NCBI RefSeq assembly: GCF_964019755.1
Contig: NZ_OZ026469.1
Span: forward strand, 992,001-1,056,000
Reading direction: 5' to 3'
Origin: Spiroplasma endosymbiont of Polydrusus cervinus
Lineage (GTDB): Bacteria; Bacillota_I; Bacilli_A; Mycoplasmatales; Mycoplasmataceae
Length of the DNA stretch: 64,000 bases
The position numbers were made by a program, and so were the translations under genes. How positions within the stretch are numbered: the stretch's first letter is position 1; each line of letters begins with the position of its first letter. This document shows positions 41,397 through 52,081 of the stretch, piece by piece. The notes beneath the pieces were generated by a model. That model had not been told where the DNA came from. It did no database searches and was given only the letters and a program-made list of their open reading frames with translations.

Positions 41397-41636
41397 TTAA
41401 GTTGTTTTATAAAATCAAAGTTTAAAAGAACCAGTTTTATCATCAAAGATAATTTTTGAATTTTCTAGTTTTTGATAAAATCGCTTTTGTTTTTTATCTT
41501 TTGTTCGATTTAATAAATCTTTATGTTTTTCACAAGTTCATAAAACTCTATTTGATACAAATTCTTCGGTAATGAATGATATTGATTTATAGCAATTATC
41601 AACATCACATATTGTTTGTTGCGTATTAATTTCCAT
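41397..41636 (-). CDS. Small putative zinc-finger early protein (79 aa)
   Basis: ATG at 41636. C-x4-C (CDVDNC) and later CEKH could form a C2-C-H zinc site; the C-terminal half is basic. Rightmost gene of prophage M, with AAAGGAAGGAGTAAGTA upstream. Possibly a regulator of the early operon. Confidence 0.55.
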
Positions 41637-41697
41637 TACTTACTCCTTCCTTTAATATTAAGTTTTTTCATTTATTAGCCAAATTAATTAACTAAAA

Positions 41698-41856
41698 CAG
41701 AGAAAGGACAGCATCTTAAAATTGGAGAAAAAAAGGTACACTTTGTAAAAATTTATAAGATATTTAATAAATGTGTAATACAACTTAAAGAGGGTATCAA
41801 AAAGTTGTAAAAAAATTTCTATTTTAAGAATTTAAGATGCCGTCCTTTCTCTGAAT
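41698..41856. repeat. 159-bp element with 25-bp terminal inverted repeats
   Basis: The ends CAGAGAAAGGACAGCATCTT and AAGATGCCGTCCTTTCTCTG (plus an A/T extension) match at 24 of 25 positions in inverted orientation. The interior is non-coding and AT-rich. Miniature transposon, or solo ends of a larger IS, near the right border of prophage M. Confidence 0.75.
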
Positions 41857-41888
41857 CAATAAATTAATTAGCAATTATTGTTTTATAA

Positions 41889-41928
41889 ATAAAAAAACAA
41901 CCCTTTTATTTAACAAGAGTTGTTTTTT
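41889..41928 (-). terminator. Terminator hairpin at right border of prophage M
   Basis: AACAAC-CTT / AAG-GTTGTT imperfect stem with T tail on the minus strand. Confidence 0.6.
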
Positions 41929-41929
41929 G

Positions 41930-42608
41930 CCGCTTCATCGTACATGATACAAAATATATAACACTGGTAATTTCGCTAATGGTTCTAAATTTTCCCCTGG
42001 ATTAATTTATTCTGGATCATAACCCCAGGTTTCAATCGCATAGCATCGAATGGCATAATAATGTTCATAATAATTAACTTTTTTTAACATATAATAACGA
42101 TATAAAACATTCAAATTACTAATTGTTGAATTTAATACAGTACTGTTAATTAATTTATTTTTTTCAAAAGCAAACCTTAAATATTCTATAATAATAAAAG
42201 CCCCCATCGATCAACCATAAAAATTAAGTTCTTTTAATTTTGGGTCAATTTTAGCTTGTAAAAAATCAACAACGGCCGCTATCATATTTCTCATAATAAC
42301 CCCCCATTGTAGTCATTTTAGTCGTTGACTCGCCATGATTGCCGTTGGTCAAAAACAAGAATATTATAACCTAAGCGCAAATAAATTAAACCAAAAAATA
42401 TTGCGCAAAACTTATGCGAATTTAAACCATGGACAACAACAAGTTATTTTTTATTGTTATAATTTTTTACTCAGGAGTGAATTGAAACTCCTTTTAACAT
42501 AACATCTTCATAACCAGGAATATCATATTCTTCAATATCTCATTTCTGGTCTAATTCATCTGGCGTTAAGGCCATTGTTTCAAGATGCAATCGTTTTGTT
42601 AAATCCAT
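41930..42608 (-). pseudogene. Alpha/beta hydrolase, 5' fragment, degenerate
   Basis: ATG at 42608 (MDLTKRLHLETMALTPDELD). The oxyanion/HG region VVVHGLNSHK follows a TAA. A frameshift hits FDQR-NHGES. The nucleophile elbow is YGWSMGAF, and another TAA follows GYDPE. The homology ends at LPVLYIL, exactly where the 22354-22551 fragment begins (YILNKRDH). At least two nonsense codons and two frameshifts, so long inactive. TGA as Trp throughout. Confidence 0.8.
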
Positions 42609-42618
42609 AATATATTTT

Positions 42619-42876
42619 TTACAATATGCTTTTTAAATCATTATCCGTTTTCTTCCATCAACTATGATGCGTTAATAAAAAGCGCTTATCATGAAAGTGA
42701 TAAAAGATCTTAATATAAATTGCCTTATTATGCATATACTCTGGTAATTGATCATCATCAACAATTCGATAACTGTGGTCAGTAACTAAATCTTGTTCTG
42801 ATGTTAATGCAAAAGGTTCTTCATTCTGATGTTTTTTAGCCCTAATGTTATTGTAAATTCTCTTTTGTAAAAGCAT
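42619..42876 (-). CDS. Hypothetical 85-aa protein upstream of the hydrolase remnant
   Basis: ATG at 42876; MLLQKRIYNNIRAKKHQNEE, then an acidic/aromatic stretch ending LTHHSWWKKTDNDLKSIL. Eleven bases before the hydrolase ATG, in another frame. It may be the displaced N-terminal segment of a hydrolase-like protein; not recognised. Confidence 0.4.
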
Positions 42877-42901
42877 ACATACGGTAATAAATCTTTGAAT
42901 T

Positions 42902-43136
42902 TGTAAATTGTAAATACCAAATCATAAAAAGTTAACTATTAATTTAGTTAACTTTTTAAGTTAATTATAGGAGGTTGAAATTATGCAAATAAAGCACTAT
43001 TTAATTTTGCGGTCTTAGTGAAAAAGTATGGTAAAGATATTGTTATTAATACTGTCAATAAGATTACAAATGATATTGAAATTAAAAAGTAAAGAATAAA
43101 TTATCCCGCGTAATTTACAATCTTCAATTAACTTTC
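42902..43136. repeat. MITE-like element, copy A (ORF broken)
   Basis: Starts TGTAAATTGTAAATACCAAA and contains the hairpin AAAAAGTTAACTA / TAGTTAACTTTTT, an AGGAGG and an ATG (42983). A missing G (GGTCTTAG versus GGTCGTTAG) creates a stop after 11 codons. Ends TAATTTACAATCTTCAATTA. Confidence 0.8.
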
Positions 43137-43287
43137 AGTTACTTCCAACTGGTGGTTGTTGTGGTTTGGGTTCTGGTTTATTACTCGCCGTTTTCACTAT
43201 TATTTGGTTTTTCGCAACTAATTAACGATGTTGTACACTTGTTGCTGTTAATCCGATTACTCCTAAAATACTTAAAATTTTATAATT
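43125..43287 (-). pseudogene. Lipoprotein signal-peptide remnant
   Basis: Minus-strand KILSILGVIGLTATS, then in a shifted frame TTSLISCEKPNNSENGE (lipobox LISC), then NKPEPKPQQPPVGSN in the first frame. The start Met and the rest of the gene are missing. The first 28 bases are repeated inverted just upstream of the IS30 gene. Confidence 0.6.
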
Positions 43288-43325
43288 ATTGCACATAAAT
43301 TATAAAATTTTAAGTATTTTAGGAG
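43260..43325. repeat. Perfect 28-bp inverted repeat covering the transposase ribosome site
   Basis: CTCCTAAAATACTTAAAATT... (43260-43287) is the exact inverse of 43298-43325, with a 10-base loop. The right arm ends in AGGAG of the IS30 transposase ribosome-binding site. Confidence 0.85.
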
Positions 43326-43332
43326 GTAGGGT

Positions 43333-44319
43333 ATGAAAAAATATGAAAGATTAGATTTTAATGAAAGAGTAAATTTGGAAAAATTAAAAGATAATGAATT
43401 ATTTAAAAAGAAAAATGAAACAATTAATATTCGAAAAATTGCTAAGCAAATGAATAGAGATTATAGAACTATTTGGCAAGAGTTAAATATGTTTGATAAT
43501 ATTAATGATTATAATGCTGCAAAAGCACAAAAAATACATGATAAAAATAAAAAACAATGTCGTAAATATTCAATGTTAAATTCACAAGAATTAAGTCATT
43601 TTTCTAATGAATATAATAATTTTGGTCGTTCGCTACAAAATATTATTACTTCGTATGAATTACAATATAATGTAAAATTTGGTGTATGTTTTAAAACAAT
43701 GTATAAATATATTAAATTAGGTTATTTTAATTTAAAAAAAGAAATGTTATATTTTAAAAATAAAAAAAGAAAAACAAAAAATGGGGAACAAAATGATAAT
43801 CGTGGAAAATTACTTAATATTAGAGATTATAACCAATTTTTAAATGATTATGGAAATGATTTAAGTTTTAGTGGAATTTGAGAAATGGATACTCTTGATT
43901 GTGGTAATTTTTATTTGTTAGTTTTAGTAAATCGTAAATCAAAAATACTTTTTTATCATATTTTATTTAGTAAAAAGGCAAGTATTGTATTAACAATTTT
44001 AATGAAAATGATTAAACAAATTGGTATTAGTAAATTTAGTTGTATTTTAATCGATAGAGAAAAAGAATTTTATAGATGAAAAACAATAGAAAAAAATTTT
44101 AAAATAAGAGTTTATTTTTGTGATCCTGGTAAACTTCGCCAGAAAGCATTAGTAGAAAGAATAAATAGATATATAAGGAGTTGATTAGGTCAAAATGAGC
44201 CATTAATTAATACTCGTAGTAGATTAAAATCTATTTTAGATATATTAAATACCACAATTAGACCTTGCTTGGAAAATTTTACATCAAGACAATATTTTAA
44301 AAAAATTTTTTTAAATTAA
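43333..44319 (+). CDS. IS30-family transposase
   Basis: 328 aa through TGA (Trp) codons. HTH part IRKIAKQMNRDYRTIWQEL; DDE residues in GIWEMDTLDCGNFYLL (D), SCILIDREKEFYRW (D) and LRQKALVERINRYIR (E). ATG at 43333 follows AGGAGGTAGGGT, which is buried in the right arm of the inverted repeat. Divergent from the IS30 gene at 22758, so a separate element. Confidence 0.88.
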
Positions 44320-44430
44320 ATTAGTGTTTGTTAAGATTAGTAAAATTTATTTTTTGTTGTATTTAATTTTATAATTTTAAAAATAAATATTAAAAACAAT
44401 ATTTTTAATTTAATATTTTTGTGATTATTG
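44320..44430. other. AT-rich IS30 downstream flank
   Basis: No gene; long A/T tracts and an ATTTTTAATTTAATATTTTT-type dyad that may be the IS end or terminator. Confidence 0.3.
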
Positions 44431-44493
44431 TTTTTTATTTTTAATTTGTTATAATTTTATTAACTTTTTATGATTTAGTTTTACAGTATACAA
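44431..44493 (+). repeat. Solo right-end repeat upstream of mnmA
   Basis: TTTGTTATAATTTTATTAAC followed by TTTTTATGATTTAGTTTTAC and AGTATACAA. A direct copy lies at 45693-45757 and an inverted one at 63455-63509. The last part is the right terminal repeat of the MITE-like element. It carries TATAAT at about 44450, which could serve as mnmA promoter. Confidence 0.8.
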
Positions 44494-44503
44494 AAGGAAG
44501 TGA

Positions 44504-45643
<1,140 letters not shown>

Positions 45644-45692
45644 GGACGGACTGCGAACATGGCAGGAAAAATACGGGGTTATTTAAAATTAA

Positions 45693-45757
45693 TTTTTTTT
45701 ATTTTTAATTTGTTATAATTTTATTAACTTTTTATGATTTAGTTTTACAGTATACAA
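45693..45757 (+). repeat. Solo right-end repeat downstream of mnmA
   Basis: About 60 bases identical to 44431-44493 in the same orientation, so mnmA is bracketed by direct repeats. The bases 45644-45692 before it have no feature. Confidence 0.8.
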
Positions 45758-45761
45758 TTTT

Positions 45762-45850
45762 TAACCTTTTCTTGCCATATAAAAATGCACCCCCTATAAA
45801 AATTTAGCAAAATATTTTTTTATTTTACTTACTTTTTGGGGTGCAGTCTT
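45762..45850 (-). mobile_element. IS3-type 5'-end remnant
   Basis: Minus strand GACTGCACCCCAAAAAGTAA, leader and GGGGGTGCATTTTTATATGG then CAAGAAAAGG: the end and orfA start of the IS3-type element, truncated after about five codons and divergent in sequence. Confidence 0.75.
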
Positions 45851-45864
45851 CTTAAGCATTCTTT

Positions 45865-47625
45865 TTATTTTTTATTTAGAATTACTGGAATGATTAATGG
45901 ATTACGACGTTTATAGCGATAGATAAACGGTGATAATGATTGTTTAATAGCATTTTTAAGAGTTCCAAAAGTTGGTTTTTGTGTTTTTAAAACTTCATTA
46001 ACTGCTTCAGTTGTTAAACGAATTGATTCATTAATAATATTTCCAGATTCTTTTACATAAAAACTTCCTCTTGAAATAATTCGTGGGGGAGTTAATAATT
46101 GGTTATTTTGCGAATCAATTGAAATAATAACGGCAATTAATCCATCTTTTGATAAAATCTCACGATCACGAACAACAGCAGTTGTTTGACCTGATAAATC
46201 TTTTCCATCAACATAAACCGCTTCAGCTTCAATTCGTTTCCCAATTACCCCAGTTCCATTTAATAATTCAATTTGATCACCATTAGCACAAATAAAGACA
46301 TTATCTTTTGGAACATTAACACTCATTGCTGTTTCACCATGTTGGCGTAACATACGATAATCACCATGCATTGGCATAAAGTATTTTGGTTTTAAAAGGG
46401 TAAATAATAATTTTTGTTCTTCTTGTGAAGCATGACCAGAAGTATGAATTTGATTTAAAGGACTATTTTCTTGGACAATAGCACCAGCACGAACTAGTTT
46501 ATTAATAACTCGTTCAACATCAGCTTGATTGCCTGGAATTGGTGATGATGAAAAAATAACCGTATCACCAGGAATAATTGAAATATGTTGATGTTGATTA
46601 TTTGCAATTCGTGATAAAGCGGCCATTGGTTCACCTTGACTTCCGGTACAAATAATTAATATTTCGTTATCCTTATAGTTTTTAGCATCATTAGCTTTAA
46701 TAAATGCTTTATCAGAAATTTTTAAATGTCCCATTTGGCGAATAATTTTAATAATACGGTCTAAACTACGACCAAAAACTAGAATTTTTCGCCCATATTT
46801 ATTAGCAATTTCAACAATATGTTGAATACGGTGAACATTTGAAGCAAAGGTTGAAATTAAAATTCTTCCTTTCGCTTTAACAAATAATTCTCCAATGTTT
46901 TTAATAATTTTTGTTTCAGTTTGAGTATATCCTTCAACTTCAGCATTTGTACTGTCAGCCATTAATAACATTACGCCTTCTTGTCCCATATTTGCCATTC
47001 GTTCAATATCAGCACGATGTCCTAGGGGTGTTCAGTCAAATTTATAATCTCCAGTTGAAACAACTTTTCCATTTGGAGTCATTACTGAAATTCCAAAGGC
47101 ATCAGGAATACTATGGTTAACAGCAAAAAAGTTAATTTTAAAGTTTTTTGTTTTAATAACACTCATATTATCAACTTCTTTGACAATTGTAGTTTGTTCT
47201 AATTTCGCTTCTTTTAAGCGATCACGAATTAAAGCGGCGGCTAATCGGGGTGCATAAATAATTGGAATAGTTACTTCTCTTAATAAATAAGGAATTCCAC
47301 CAATATGGTCTTCATGCCCATGCGTAATAAATAACGCTTTTATTTTTTGTTGATTTTCTTTTAAATAATTATAATTCGGAATAACAGCATCAACACCAAG
47401 CATTATTGAACTAGGAAACTTAACACCAGCATCAAGCATAATTAATTCTTCATCATGTTCAATACAATATGTATTTTTTCCAACTTCTTCTAATCCTCCA
47501 AGAGCAAAAACTTTTGTTGGGATTTTATTTTTCATAACATTTTGCGTTGGTTGTTTTGTTATCACACTAGTTGGTTTTGTCTCTATTGTTTTATTTTTAC
47601 TTATTTCTTTCTTTTCTTCATTCAT
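45865..47625 (-). CDS. rnj: Ribonuclease J
   Basis: 586 aa; ATG at 47625 is preferred because GAGGTGAT lies nine bases upstream (a GTG 12 bases earlier lies in the ribosome site). A ~35-aa charged N-terminal extension precedes the metallo-beta-lactamase core: LDAGVKFP, HGHEDHIGG at 102-110, and NHSIPDAFG. The beta-CASP part has GSQGEPMAALSRIA and the HTSGHAS motif. One TGA (DYKFDW) requires code 4. It is the 5'-3' exo/endoribonuclease of mRNA decay and rRNA maturation. Confidence 0.96.
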
Positions 47626-47794
47626 TGAAATTATCACCTCATAATTCTAAAAATTAACGCATAGCTTTTTCTTTATTAAATTGATTATTATTACAAAGAA
47701 AAAAATAATTTACTAGTATCCAGAAAATTATAACATAAAGTTTAATAAGATTATAAAAAAATACTTTTTCTAAAAAAGTTAAATAATCTTGAAT
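47626..47794. other. Intergenic region between def and rnj
   Basis: AT-rich; a minus-strand AAGATTATTTAACTTTTTTAG-like dyad may terminate def transcripts, and the rnj promoter is expected here. Nothing else seen. Confidence 0.3.
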
Positions 47795-48379
47795 TTATAA
47801 AATAATTCAGTCACTTTTCTTAGCTCAAGGCTCTTTTTTATTAATTAAATCATAATATATTTTACCTTCTAAATGCGCTTGCTCATGTTGAAAAACAATT
47901 GCTTCATAACTACGTACAGTAATTGTTACTTGCTGTTGTTTTAAGTAATCATAACCTTCAACAATAATGCGAAAACTACGGGGAACTAATCCTTCTTTAT
48001 CATCATTGACACTTAAACATCCTTCGCCTTCTTCAATACAGGCTATTTGATTACTTTTTCCAATAATTTTAGGATTAATCATAGCATGTTCAGTTACTTT
48101 CTTGGTTCCAGTTTCTTCATCTGTATTTTCAATGCGAATATAATACATTTTAATATTATGTCCAATTTGTGGCGCTGCTAAACCAACAGCTGGTCTAATG
48201 GCATCATGGTCACTATTTTTTTGTGGATCTTGGGAATATTTCACAAAGTCAATTAACTTTTTCATCACAAGTTCATTATCAGGTGCTAATGGAAAAGCGA
48301 CTTCCTTTGATGATTTCCGAATTGACGGTGCATTATCAAATACTAATCAGTCTTTAGTTGGTATTTTATTTTGCAACAC
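47795..48379 (-). CDS. def: Peptide deformylase
   Basis: 194 aa. GTG at 48379 (GAGGTGATTTTTA upstream) gives the full N-terminus, MLQNKIPTKDWLVFDNAPSI. All three deformylase motifs are present: GLAAPQIG, EGCLSV (metal Cys) and QHEQAH (HExxH-type; the metal ligands are the two His). A TGA near the N-terminus and two near the C-terminus are Trp. It removes the formyl group from nascent proteins. It has the insert between motifs 1 and 2 typical of type II Firmicutes enzymes. Confidence 0.95.
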
Positions 48380-48447
48380 TAAAAATCACCTCTTAAAAAA
48401 TTATAACATATTAAGCAATTATTAAAGAAAATTCTAAAGTTTTATAT

Positions 48448-48685
48448 TGTAAATTGTAAATACCAAATCATAAAAAATTAACTATTAATTTAGTTAACTT
48501 TTTTAAGTTAATTTTTAAGTTAATTATAGGAGGTTGAAATTATGCAAATAAAGCAATATTTAATTTTGCGGTCGTTAGTAAAAAAGTATGGTAAAGATAT
48601 TGTTATTAATACTGTCAATAAGATTGCAAATGATATTGAAATTAAAAAGTAAAGAATAAATTATCCCGCGTAATTTACAGTATAC
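48448..48685. repeat. MITE-like element, copy B (intact ORF, right end shortened)
   Basis: TGTAAATTGTAAATACCAAA to TAATTTACAGTATAC. Compared with copy C, the segment between two TTTACA sites is deleted. Lies between def and leuS promoters. Confidence 0.85.
48542..48652 (+). CDS. 36-aa peptide of the MITE-like element (copy B)
   Basis: MQIKQYLILRSLVKKYGKDI and on to EIKK. A perfect AGGAGG eight bases before the ATG follows a 12-bp hairpin. Identical product in copy C; broken in copy A. A helix-rich basic peptide; function unknown. Conservation of the frame and strong ribosome site suggest it is translated. Confidence 0.6.
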   Translation: MQIKQYLILRSLVKKYGKDIVINTVNKIANDIEIKK

Positions 48686-48743
48686 AAAATTTGCGAACAA
48701 TGTTATAATTAAAAAAGATAAAAATTTAGAAAGGGTAATAAAG

Positions 48744-51161
48744 ATGGGATTTTCGCATAAAGTAATTGAAAAAAAATGACAGCAATACTGAGAAGAACAT
48801 CAAACTTTTAAAACAACAAATAATTCGGAGCAAAAAGCTTATATTTTAGATATGTTTCCCTATCCGTCAGGATCAGGGTTACATGTTGGTCACCCTAAAG
48901 GTTATGTTGCAACAGACGTTATTAGTCGTATGCGAAAATTACAAGGTTATGATGTTTTACATCCAATTGGTTGAGATGCCTTTGGTTTACCAGCCGAACA
49001 ACATGCCTTACAAACAGGGAATGATCCAGCGGAATTTACATTACAAAACATTGCTAATTTTCGTCAGCAATTAAAAGGACTTGGTTTTAGTTATGATTAT
49101 GATAAAGAGGTTAATACTTCGTCACCATGATTTTTTAAAACAACACAATTAATTTTTGAATTATTATATCAAAATGGTTTAGCTGAAATGCGGGATGTTG
49201 ATGTTAATTGATGTCAAGAGTTAGGAACTGTTTTAGCAAATGAAGAAGTTTTAAATATTGATGGCAAAATGGTTTCAGAACGAGGTCATTATCCAGTTTT
49301 TAAAAAACCAATGCGTCAGTGAGTTTTAAAAATTACGGCTTATGCTGAAAAATTATTGACAGGTTTAGATGAGGTTGATTGACCTGAATCAGTTAAAGAG
49401 TTACAATGAAATTGAATTGGTAAATCAGTTGGTGCGGAAATTAAGTTTGCTGTACAAAATAGTTCAGAAATAATTGAAGTTTTTACAACTCGTGCTGATA
49501 CCATTTTTGGTGTTGAGTATCTTGTTTTAGCTCCAGAGTATCCTTTGGTTTCAAAATTGACAACTTCAGAGTATGCGCCAGCGGTGGAAAAATTTTTAAC
49601 AGCAACAAAATCAAAAAGTGAATTAGACCGCCAAGATAGTAGTAAAGAAAAAAATGGTTTATTCATTGGTAGTTATGCAATTAATCCAATTAATCAAAAA
49701 GTTATTCCAATTTGAATTGCTGATTATGTGTTACCGTTTTATGCAACAGGCGCTGTGATGGCGGTCCCAGGACATGATGAACGCGATTATTTATTTTCCT
49801 TAAAATATCAATTACCAATTAGTTATGTGATTGAAGGAGAACATCATAATAAGTTGCATAATAAAGATGGGAAACATATTAATTCTGATTTCTTAAATGG
49901 TTTAACAACGCAAGCCGCAGCAGAGAAAGCGATTGATGTTTTAACAGCGGCTGGAAATGCTAGAGTTAAAACAACTTATAAATTACGTGATTGATTATTC
50001 TCTCGTCAACGTTATTGAGGGGAGCCATTCCCAATTATTCATTGAGAAGATGGGTCAATTAGTTTAGTTGATGAAGCTGAATTACCATTAGAATTACCAA
50101 AAATGACAAATATTAAACCATCTCAAACCGGGGAATCACCATTAGCTAATGCAAAAGATTGATTAACTGTTGTTGATAGTACTGGGAAAAAAGGGCGCCG
50201 TGAAACAAATACGATGCCGCAGTGAGCAGGTAGTTGTTGATATTATTTGGGTTATGTTTTAATGGAAAATAAGGAAATGTTAGATTTGCGTAGTGCAAAG
50301 GGACAAGCCTTACTTAAAAAATGATTACCAGTTGATTTGTATGTTGGTGGTCAAGAACATGCTGTTTTACATTTATTATATTCTCGTTTTTGACATAAAT
50401 TTTTATATGATCAAAAATTAGTGCCAACTTCTGAACCATTTTATAAGTTAGTTAATCAGGGAATGATTTTCGGGGCTGATGGTTCGAAAATGAGTAAGTC
50501 AAAAGGAAATGTCGTTAATCCCGATGATATTGTTAAATCACATGGGGCTGATACCTTACGGGTATATGAAATGTTTATGGGGCCAATTGATGCATCGTTA
50601 CCGTGAAATCCTAATGGTTTAGATTCAGCTCGAAAATGATTAGACCGAATTTATCGGTTGGTTAAAAATAATAATTTTTCCCAAGTTGATGATCATCAAC
50701 TTGATTTTTTTTATCATAATATGGTTAAAAAAGGAACGGAAATGTTAGAGAAGTTAAGTTTTAATACTGCAATTTCGCAATTAATGGTCTTTATTAATGC
50801 TTGTTATAAAACAACCGGACCAATTTATCAACCATATTTTGAAGGGTTTACTAAGATGTTAAGTTTATTTGCGCCGCATTTAGCAGAAGAAATTTGAGTT
50901 AATTTACAACAACCATCTTCGGTTGCCTTAGCAACTTGGCCAATATATGATGAAAAATATTTAAAAAAAGATGAAGTTACCATTGCTGTTCAAATTAATG
51001 GTAAATTACGAGCTAAATTAGAAGTTTTGGTAGATACACCGGAAGATGAATTATTAGCTTTAGCAAAAACTAATCAAAATGTTCAAGCGTTTTTAGCAAG
51101 CCATGAAATTCTTAAAGAAGTTATTATTAAAAATAAAATTGTTAATTTTGTTGTAAAATAA
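48744..51161 (+). CDS. leuS: Leucyl-tRNA synthetase
   Basis: 805 aa, bacterial type. ATG at 48744 after GAAAGGG. The HIGH-type motif GLHVGH is at residues 45-50, with [14 protein letters not shown] next. The editing domain contains [12 protein letters not shown] and PGHDERD. KMSKS is at about 582-586 ([15 protein letters not shown]). The anticodon-binding domain is C-terminal. Over 20 TGA as Trp (for example PHW positions of the family), which makes it an excellent code-4 indicator. It charges tRNA-Leu. TATAAT at about 48710 is the probable promoter, just after repeat copy B. Confidence 0.97.
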
Positions 51162-51185
51162 TATTATATAATATCACATTAATTT

Positions 51186-51245
51186 GTATACTGTAAAACT
51201 AAATCATAAAAAGTGTCCTAAAAAGGGTTGCCAATCCAAGTATAC
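51186..51245. repeat. Collapsed remnant of the repeat bounded by GTATAC
   Basis: GTATACTGTAAAACTAAATC then ATAAAAAG, then 26 unrelated bases including GGGTTGCCAATCC, then GTATAC again. An inverted right end joined to another GTATAC, perhaps an excision scar. Confidence 0.6.
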
Positions 51246-51278
51246 AATATTAAGAAAAGTGGAATCGAAATATTATAA

Positions 51279-51965
51279 ATGAAAAATTATACTGTAATTA
51301 TTGTTGCGGCAGGAAGATCATCCCGGTTTAATCAAAAGGATAATAAATTATTATATCAAATTAATTATGATAAAACGATTATTGAACAAACATTAATGTT
51401 ATTTTTAAGTGACCCATTTTGTACTGAAATTATTGTGGGAGTTAGTGAAGAAATTCTGTTTTTTTTATTGCAAAAGAATTACCAAACAAAAAAACTACAA
51501 TTTGTGATGGGCGGTAAGGAACGGGTTGATACAATTCATCAATGTTTAATTAATCATAAAATTACTAATGATACAATAATGATTCATGATGGTATTCGCT
51601 GTTTTACTAGTTTAGCTTTTATCAATAAGTTAAACCAAACTTTTCACCACAAAAATTATGAAGTTCTAATTCCAATCGTTCCAATTACTGAAACGCTTAA
51701 AAAAGTTAAAAATAATTTGGTTGAAAAAACATTACCACGAGAAGAATATTTTACAATTCAAACACCACAAATTTTTAAAACCAAGTTATTATCTGTCATT
51801 TATCACGAGTATTTTCAAACGAAAAATACGATAACAATTTATGATGACAGTTATTTGGTTGAGTTATTTTCACCAAAAACAAAAATTCATACAATTTATG
51901 GTGAAAAACAAAACATTAAAATAACTTATCCGGATGATTTAAAATTATTAAAATTAGTGAAATAA
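51279..51965 (+). CDS. ispD: 2-C-methyl-D-erythritol 4-phosphate cytidylyltransferase
   Basis: 228 aa. N-terminal nucleotide-binding loop VAAGRSSRF (residues ~9-17); GGKERVDTIHQCL and IHDGIRCFTS correspond to family motifs GG..R..SV and HD.ARP. C-terminal EYFTIQTPQIFKTKLL and ITIYDDSYLVE complete the signature. It catalyses the third step of the MEP isoprenoid pathway. Somewhat divergent, but motifs and length fit. No other MEP genes in the window. ATG at 51279 has only a weak GTGGAATCG upstream. Confidence 0.9.
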   Translation: MKNYTVIIVAAGRSSRFNQKDNKLLYQINYDKTIIEQTLMLFLSDPFCTEIIVGVSEEILFFLLQKNYQTKKLQFVMGGKERVDTIHQCLINHKITNDTIMIHDGIRCFTSLAFINKLNQTFHHKNYEVLIPIVPITETLKKVKNNLVEKTLPREEYFTIQTPQIFKTKLLSVIYHEYFQTKNTITIYDDSYLVELFSPKTKIHTIYGEKQNIKITYPDDLKLLKLVK

Positions 51966-51968
51966 CTC

Positions 51969-51997
51969 TTACAATTATCGTTAATATACGTTATAAT
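51969..51997 (+). promoter_or_regulatory. Promoter of rpsF-ssb-rpsR
   Basis: TTACAA, 17-base spacer, TATAAT; about 85 bases upstream of rpsF. Confidence 0.6.
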
Positions 51998-52033
51998 AAA
52001 TGACGAGTTAATAATGCTTGAATGAATAATTAT

Positions 52034-52058
52034 TAGCTCCTTGTCCGCATAGGACCTA
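52034..52058 (+). promoter_or_regulatory. Candidate S6:S18-responsive leader hairpin
   Basis: TAG-c-TCCT / AGGA-c-CTA stem with loop TGTCCGCAT, including CCG, immediately before AAAAGGAGG of rpsF. Bacterial rpsF leaders often carry a CCG-containing structure bound by the S6:S18 complex; this match is by eye. Confidence 0.45.
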
Positions 52059-52081
52059 GACCAAAAGGAGGAAAAAATAAA

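Noticed and set aside
48198-48425. Plus-strand frame over def
   Set aside because: Antisense to the conserved deformylase N-terminus.
48542-48652. 36-aa repeat peptide as a type I toxin
   Set aside because: It is basic but not hydrophobic enough for a membrane toxin, and no antisense promoter was seen.
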